Assembly: GCA_023228945.1 (NCBI GenBank)
Contig: JALOAI010000005.1
Span: 1-64,000, forward strand
Reading direction: 5' to 3'
DNA: 64,000 bases
Origin: Pigmentiphaga sp.
GTDB lineage: Bacteria > Pseudomonadota > Gammaproteobacteria > Burkholderiales > Burkholderiaceae_B
How positions within the stretch are numbered: position 1 is the stretch's first letter; every line of letters begins with the position of its first letter. Position numbers and translations under genes: made by a program. Under the pieces are notes generated by a model, which worked only from the letters and a program-made list of their open reading frames with translations, did no database searches and was not told the origin of the DNA. Positions 59,760-64,000 of the stretch are shown here, piece after piece.

Positions 59760-61352
59760 TCAGGCCACCACTAACTCGAGCAAATACGGCCCCCGCATGG
59801 CCAGCGCGCGCTGCAACGCTTCGCGCAACTGGCTGGCGTCCTCCAAGCGCTCGCCCGCGCAGCCCTGGCCTTTGGCCAGCGATACGAAGTCGAGGCCGGG
59901 CAGCTGCGTGCCGGGCAGAACCTCGCCTTCAGGAAAGCCCAGCACCTTGCCGAAGCGGTCCATGGCGCCATAACGCCGGTTGTTCACGATGAGGAAGAGG
60001 ATGTCGAGATCCTCCTGTACGGCATTCCAGACCGCCTGGGGCGAATACATGAAGGAGCCGTCGCCGATCAGCGCAATGACTTTTTGCTCGGGCCTGGCCA
60101 TGGCCACGCCCACCGCCGCGGCAATGCCAAAGCCCAGGCCGCCGCTGGCCATGGCGTAGTAGCTGTCAGGCGCCACCATGGGCAGGTATACCTGCATCAC
60201 GGGCCGCGCCGAGGGCGCTTCTTCCACGATGATGTCGCCGGGCCTGCGCACCTCTTTCAGGGTCTGCAAGGCATAGGCCACGGTCATGGGACTGCTGGGC
60301 TCGGCCACGGGCGGCAGCGGCGGGCGCGCGGGTGTGGGGCGTGCTGGCGGCGCGGCGGGGTGATCCAGCAGCTGCCGCAGGGCGAGGCGCACGCTGCCCA
60401 CCAACGAATAGCCCACGGCGGCGCGGGCCGCGCTGGGGGCGTCTTCGGTGATCTGGAATACCTGGGTGCCCGGGCGGATATAGGGCGGCTGGCCATCGAT
60501 GTGATAGGTGAACACGGCGCCGCCGATCACGGCCACGAAATCACACTCGGCCAGGTCGGACACCACGCCTTCGGGGCCGGAAGCCAGCACGCCCATATAC
60601 AAGGGGTGGTCTTCGGGAAAGGCGCAGCGCGACGACTGGGCGGCCGCAAAGACCCGGGCTTGATGGCGTTCGGCCAGTTCGACGAATTCGTCCCAGGCCT
60701 GGCCGCGGTCGATCTCGGCGCCCGCGATGAAGGCCGGGCGCTCGCAGGTGGCCAGGGCCTGGGCCATGGCGGCCACCGCCTCGGGCTCGGCCATGATCCG
60801 GCTGCTGGTGGTGCGCATTGGCACCGGCAGGGCGGGCTGGTCCCAGTCGTCTACCGGCACCGAGACCAGCACGGGGCCGCAGGGCGCCTGCAAGGCGCGA
60901 TGGCAGGCCGTGGCGATGGCCAGGGGCACGTCCTCGGCCCGCGCCGGCTCCACGCTCCATTTGACGTAGGGCCTGGGCAGGTTCGCGGCCTCCTCGGAGG
61001 CCAGGAAGGGATCGAAGGGCAGGATCGGGCGTGCTTGCTGGCCCGCGATGATGACCATGGGCGTGCGATTCTTGAACGCCGTGTAGATGGTGCCCATGCC
61101 GTTGCCCACGCCGGCGGCGGAGTGCAGGTTCACGAACGCCACCCGGCGAGTGGCCTGGGCATAGCCATCGGCCATGGCCACCACCACGCTCTCTTGCAGC
61201 CCCAGCACGTACTCGATGTCGGCGGGAAAGTTACGGAACATGGGCAACTCGGTAGAGCCCGGGTTGCCGAAAATCCGGGTGCCGCCGAAGGCGCGCAACA
61301 CCTCGTAGACGGCGTCGCGAACGGTGAATGCGGGAGAAGAGGAAAGTGTCAT
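59760..61352 (-). CDS. mdlC: benzoylformate decarboxylase-like thiamine diphosphate enzyme
   Basis: 530 residues. The three residues that mark benzoylformate decarboxylase are present: Ser33 (FGNPGSTELP), His77 (NLHSAAGVGN) and His284 (VFTYHIDGQ), besides the cofactor Glu54. The thiamine site motif is GDGSFMYSPQAVWNAVQ with NN 22 residues on. It would convert benzoylformate, or a related 2-oxo acid, to aldehyde and CO2. A stretch of 9 extra N-terminal residues compared with Pseudomonas MdlC is present. Nearby nitrilase and amidase genes suggest aromatic nitrile use, but no mandelate genes are seen. Confidence 0.82.
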   Translation of the reverse strand: MTLSSSPAFTVRDAVYEVLRAFGGTRIFGNPGSTELPMFRNFPADIEYVLGLQESVVVAMADGYAQATRRVAFVNLHSAAGVGNGMGTIYTAFKNRTPMVIIAGQQARPILPFDPFLASEEAANLPRPYVKWSVEPARAEDVPLAIATACHRALQAPCGPVLVSVPVDDWDQPALPVPMRTTSSRIMAEPEAVAAMAQALATCERPAFIAGAEIDRGQAWDEFVELAERHQARVFAAAQSSRCAFPEDHPLYMGVLASGPEGVVSDLAECDFVAVIGGAVFTYHIDGQPPYIRPGTQVFQITEDAPSAARAAVGYSLVGSVRLALRQLLDHPAAPPARPTPARPPLPPVAEPSSPMTVAYALQTLKEVRRPGDIIVEEAPSARPVMQVYLPMVAPDSYYAMASGGLGFGIAAAVGVAMARPEQKVIALIGDGSFMYSPQAVWNAVQEDLDILFLIVNNRRYGAMDRFGKVLGFPEGEVLPGTQLPGLDFVSLAKGQGCAGERLEDASQLREALQRALAMRGPYLLELVVA

Positions 61353-61678
61353 GGCGATGGCGAGAAAAGATGAATGCCGCTAGGGCACGGTGCCACGGAC
61401 CGCGGTGGAGCGATGCTGTAGCTCGTTTCTAGTGCGGACCGTTCTGCGGAGATCGCTGGTAACGCTGCGGTGCCCGCCGCCGGCGGGGCTGTGAGAGCAA
61501 CGAGGGCGACCTGGTTGCCGCGCCGATCGAATCGCTCAACGCCTGGATCGAAGTGAACCCGTCTTTGGCTGGCGGACCGTGGCATGGGGGCAAGAACACA
61601 GCCCAGCGTACCTTCCAACTCAAAGCCTGGCAAGTCGGGCAGCGAGCCGTTGGAGCCAGGCGTTCGTTGCCTGTCGGA
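61353..61678. other. intergenic region upstream of mdlC-like gene
   Basis: About 325 bases. Open frames on the plus strand (for instance near 61490-61680) have no family I recognise and no good start, so they are not called. It should contain the promoter of the leftward decarboxylase gene. GGTGCCCGCCGCCGGCGGGGC is locally self-complementary. Confidence 0.4.
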
Positions 61679-61996
61679 TCATGAGGTTCGCGGCGGATCT
61701 TGCGCCTCACGTTCCCACAAGTCCTCGATCGCGCGGTCCACATGGCTCTGCCATCGGCCCTCGTCCATTTCCTCATAACCTTGTTCGCCGCCAAAAGCGC
61801 TGGAGAGCACGAGATCGGGTTCCAGGTCTCGTAGGCGGTGCAGGCCGCTGGCCAGCGGGGCGCGGTGTTCGGCTTGGTGGAGGCCGGGAATGAAGCCGGC
61901 TCTCCACACCCTGCCCAGTTCGGCCATCCGATCGCGTTCGAGGGCGTGGCCTGTGTTGTAGAACAGGATGTTGCCTTCGGCTTGGATCTGTTTCAT
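61679..61996 (-). CDS. hypothetical protein
   Basis: 105 residues from ATG 61996, with AGGA ten bases before it. The sequence is EGNILFYNTGHALERDRMAE, then GLHQAEHRAPLASGLHRLRD, PDLVLSSAFGGEQGYEEMDE and a helical C-terminus. It has no signal peptide or membrane segment. The arrangement recalls the last part of a metallo-beta-lactamase-like hydrolase, but the zinc motif is absent, so I do not name it. It lies between the decarboxylase gene and tRNA-Asn. Confidence 0.5.
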   Translation of the reverse strand: MKQIQAEGNILFYNTGHALERDRMAELGRVWRAGFIPGLHQAEHRAPLASGLHRLRDLEPDLVLSSAFGGEQGYEEMDEGRWQSHVDRAIEDLWEREAQDPPRTS

Positions 61997-62160
61997 GGCG
62001 GTTCCTGAGTGGGTCGCATGCTGGGCGCCGTGACGGCAAGGCAAAAGAGGTCGCCTCGATTTTGTGATACTATCCCGTCCCTGTCGTTGTTCGGCAACTT
62101 CGGTTGCGAATCCACGGCCAGCAGGCATCCGGGGTTTTGTTCGATGTAAGGCACCACGGT

Positions 62161-62188
62161 TTGCGCAATTTAAAAAGCCTGCTATAAT
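62161..62188 (+). promoter_or_regulatory. promoter of tRNA-Asn
   Basis: TTGCGC, 16 bases, TATAAT (62183-62188), 10 bases before the tRNA. The -10 is a perfect consensus. Confidence 0.7.
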
Positions 62189-62198
62189 CGCTGTCTCT

Positions 62199-62274
62199 TC
62201 CCCAATAGCTCAGTCGGTAGAGCGACGGACTGTTAATCCGCAGGTCCCTGGTTCGAGTCCAGGTTGGGGAGCCA
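62199..62274 (+). tRNA. tRNA-Asn (GTT anticodon)
   Basis: 76 bases. Acceptor stem TCCCCAA pairs with TTGGGGA, anticodon arm contains CTGTTAA, T-arm CTGGTTCGAGTCCAG, and GCCA is encoded at the 3' end. Confidence 0.97.
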
Positions 62275-62350
62275 AGAATTTCTCAAGAAATCAAGCCCTT
62301 ACGGTAGGTCGCCGTGGGGGCTTTTTGTCGTCGGCCGCGCCTGATGCAAA

Positions 62351-62375
62351 AAGCCCCCGTTGGCAACGGGCTTTT
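62351..62375 (+). terminator. Rho-independent terminator after tRNA-Asn
   Basis: AGCCCCCGTT, loop GGC, AACGGGCT (two-base bulge) followed by TTTT. It is preceded by another complementary pair GGGGGCTTTTTG and CAAAAAGCCCCC, so the region has alternative stems and may terminate in both directions. Confidence 0.6.
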
Positions 62376-62485
62376 CACCGAATGGTGGTGGTGAGGCTCT
62401 CCGGCCGGGACGCCGGAGCTCTTCACGTGCTTGCCCGTGCCGCTTCTGTGCGCCTTTTTTACGTATCCCATCGTAGAGCTTATCG

Positions 62486-62857
62486 ATGACCCGCATCAAC
62501 TGCGTTCCCGTGCAGGAGCTGAGCGGTCCCCATCTCGTAGCGGAGTATCGGGAGCTGCCTCGTGTCTTCGCGCTTGCCCAAAAGGCCGCGAGCCGGGGAG
62601 ATGTGGTGTCTTTAGCCGCCTATACCCTGGGCCAGGGGCATCTGCGCTTTTTCTACACCCGGCTGGGCTACCTCGCCAAACGGCATGCCGAGTTGATTGC
62701 GGAAATGAGGCGTCGCGGCTATCAGCCTCGATTCGACGGTGTGCGCCGCGATCAGTATCCCGAGATCCCCGATGCCCTCTGGAACGACTGGTTGCCTACG
62801 GAGGCGGCACTGGCTCTCAATCGCCAGCGCATCCGGGAGCGGAGCGGCGCAAGCTGA
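62486..62857 (+). CDS. pyrimidine dimer DNA glycosylase/AP lyase (T4 endonuclease V type)
   Basis: 123 residues. It shares the T4 endonuclease V layout: Thr2 nucleophile (MTRINCVPVQELS), Arg3, His16, Arg22, Glu23 and Arg26 (PHLVAEYRELPRVFALAQ), then TLGQGHLRFFYTRLGYLAKR and LIAEMRRRGYQPRFDG. It would cleave the glycosidic bond at UV-induced pyrimidine dimers. Such single-domain enzymes are rare outside phages and scattered bacteria, so phage origin is plausible. It lies between tRNA-Asn and hprK. Confidence 0.88.
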   Translation: MTRINCVPVQELSGPHLVAEYRELPRVFALAQKAASRGDVVSLAAYTLGQGHLRFFYTRLGYLAKRHAELIAEMRRRGYQPRFDGVRRDQYPEIPDALWNDWLPTEAALALNRQRIRERSGAS

Positions 62858-62959
62858 GCTTCTTCGCGGAGGCTGGCGAGGTGCGGCTTGCCGCGGCGCT
62901 TCCGGTCGGACGCACCGCCCCGGCAGCCACTGCGCCCGGCCGGAAGTGCCCGCGGCGGT

Positions 62960-63889
62960 TCAGATCTCGTTCTGCCGGATGGCCTGCACCTGGCGCTCCA
63001 TGAACTCGGCCAGGGTGTCGATGCCGCGCAATTGCAGAATGGTGTTGCGCACCGCGGCTTCGACGAGAACGGCAAGGTTGCGCCCAGCGGCCACCGGAAG
63101 CACCACTTTGCGGATCGGCAGGCCCAGAACGTCTTGGGTGGTGTCTTGGAGCGGAAGGCGCTCCCGATGGGCTTCTTCGGAAAGGGCGCGTACCAGCTGC
63201 ACGATGAGGCGCAGCCGCATTTTGCGGCGTACCGAGCTTTCGCCAAAAATGGTGCGGATGTCGAGCAGGCCCAGGCCGCGGACTTCCAGGATGTTCTGCA
63301 GCAGGGGCGGGCAGTGGCCGTCGATGAAGTCGGGACCCACCTGGGCGAATTCGACGGCGTCGTCGGCCACCAGGCCGTGGCCGCGGGTGATGAGCTCGAG
63401 CGCCAGTTCGCTTTTGCCCAGGCCGGAGTCGCCGGCCAGGAGCACCCCAAGGCCCAGCACATCCATGAACACGCCGTGCATGATGAGGCGGGGCGCCAGC
63501 GCGCGCCCGACGTAAAGGCGCAGGATGTCGATCAGTTCCGCGGCATTGAGCGGGGAGCCGAGCAGGGGCACGCTGTGGGTATTGCAGTTCTGGATGAGAT
63601 CGTCGGGCGGAACCAGGCCTTCGGCGACCACGAGGGCGGGTACGCCGCCGGAGAGCAGGTCTTCGAAGTGGTGCAGCCGGCGGTTGACGTCGAAGCGCAG
63701 GTAGTAGGTCATCTCGCGATGGCCGAACACCTGGATCCGGGTGGGATGGATCAGGTTGAGGTGACCGACCCGGTCGGACGGTGCGAGATAGTCGTCGGCC
63801 AGGGCGCGTTCGGCGCCGGCGCGCCCGGCGAGCCAGACCAGGCCCAGCTTTTCGGCGTTGTCGTCGGCCAGGATCTGGATTGTCAGCAT
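62960..63889 (-). CDS. hprK: HPr kinase/phosphorylase
   Basis: 309 residues. His138 (RLIMHGVFMDVLGLG) and the P-loop GDSGLGKS (153-160) match the canonical positions; EVRGLGLLDIRTIFGE is the HprK signature. In proteobacteria it phosphorylates the PTS protein HPr on serine and links carbon and nitrogen control. It sits immediately downstream of the ptsN end, the usual order in Betaproteobacteria. Confidence 0.95.
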   Translation of the reverse strand: MLTIQILADDNAEKLGLVWLAGRAGAERALADDYLAPSDRVGHLNLIHPTRIQVFGHREMTYYLRFDVNRRLHHFEDLLSGGVPALVVAEGLVPPDDLIQNCNTHSVPLLGSPLNAAELIDILRLYVGRALAPRLIMHGVFMDVLGLGVLLAGDSGLGKSELALELITRGHGLVADDAVEFAQVGPDFIDGHCPPLLQNILEVRGLGLLDIRTIFGESSVRRKMRLRLIVQLVRALSEEAHRERLPLQDTTQDVLGLPIRKVVLPVAAGRNLAVLVEAAVRNTILQLRGIDTLAEFMERQVQAIRQNEI

Positions 63890-63900
63890 GGGCGCGTGCG

Positions 63901-64000
63901 TCAGGCGTCGGGCGCTGGCTGCCAGTCGTGCAGGATGGCGTGCACGGCTTCGGGCGTGCTGGCGTCGAGCAGGGCCTGGCGAAGGTCTTTGCTGGACAGC
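63901..64000 (-). CDS. ptsN: PTS nitrogen regulatory protein EIIA(Ntr), C-terminal end
   Basis: The last 32 residues before the TGA stop read LSSKDLRQALLDASTPEAVH and AILHDWQPAPDA. They match the tail of PtsN, whose gene precedes hprK in this group. The gene runs off the right edge of the window and only the end is visible. Confidence 0.75.
   Translation of the reverse strand, partial: LSSKDLRQALLDASTPEAVHAILHDWQPAPDA

Noticed and set aside
61486..61683. possible transposase tail upstream of the mdlC-like gene
   Set aside because: The plus-strand frame reads smoothly but matches no family I can name and has no start.
1..64000. CRISPR array
   Set aside because: No regularly spaced direct repeats with unique spacers were seen; the tandem units at 21407-21565 are contiguous and hairpin-forming.

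Overview
The window looks like a chromosome segment of a high-GC betaproteobacterium of the Alcaligenaceae (Bordetella/Achromobacter type). The evidence is the number of periplasmic Bug-type solute-binding proteins (four intact, one broken), the end of ptsN next to hprK, a second 86-residue IF-1, a TviB/TviC-Wza-Wzb-Wzc surface polysaccharide locus, and strongly GC-biased codon use in the core genes. The genus is an inference; there is no rRNA.

Positions 1-7450 are a decayed mobile island. From the left edge it holds: a group II intron (minus strand) whose reverse transcriptase is fused in frame to the tail of an IS21 transposase; a frameshifted radC; a two-gene, AT-rich reverse transcriptase operon that I identify as a DRT type 3 anti-phage system, with a strongly structured, probably non-coding stretch behind it; a DUF932 gene fused to the tail of a tyrosine integrase; and a HigB/HigA pair whose toxin has lost its core.

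Positions 7450-18900 are mostly core genes: an SMR exporter, an Aer-like aerotaxis receptor with an FNR/ANR box upstream, a MaoC-like hydratase, a Bug protein, a META/MliC-like secreted protein, and a PACE exporter with a divergent LysR regulator. Then comes a catabolic operon (Bug protein, amidohydrolase, 80-residue membrane protein, flavoprotein) with its own divergent LysR regulator.

Positions 18900-25750 read leftward as wzb-wza-wzc-tviB-tviC, a polysaccharide export, phosphorylation and UDP-HexNAcA module, with a tandem hairpin repeat between wzc and tviB. Positions 25800-41000 are core: CobT/CobS-like proteins, two tandem Bcr/CflA exporters, DoxX, XerD, tRNA-Lys, infA, PagL, an encapsulin with its DyP peroxidase cargo, a CysE-type acetyltransferase, YigZ, YihY, TesB and a universal stress protein.

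Positions 41190-45940 are an AT-richer patch: a NicX-like dioxygenase, LysR regulator, sulfatase and Bug protein. After a PAP2 phosphatase and a glycosyltransferase, 48158-54795 holds a second Bug/flavoprotein/80-residue membrane protein operon ending in a MarR regulator. It is divergent from two more flavoprotein genes, across a promoter region with a large inverted repeat. Positions 54875-58455 hold a LysR gene and a Bug gene that appear truncated by one shared deletion, followed by intact nitrilase and amidase genes. A transposase remnant, a complete HigBA-type pair, a benzoylformate decarboxylase-like gene, tRNA-Asn, a T4 endonuclease V-like glycosylase, hprK and the end of ptsN complete the window.
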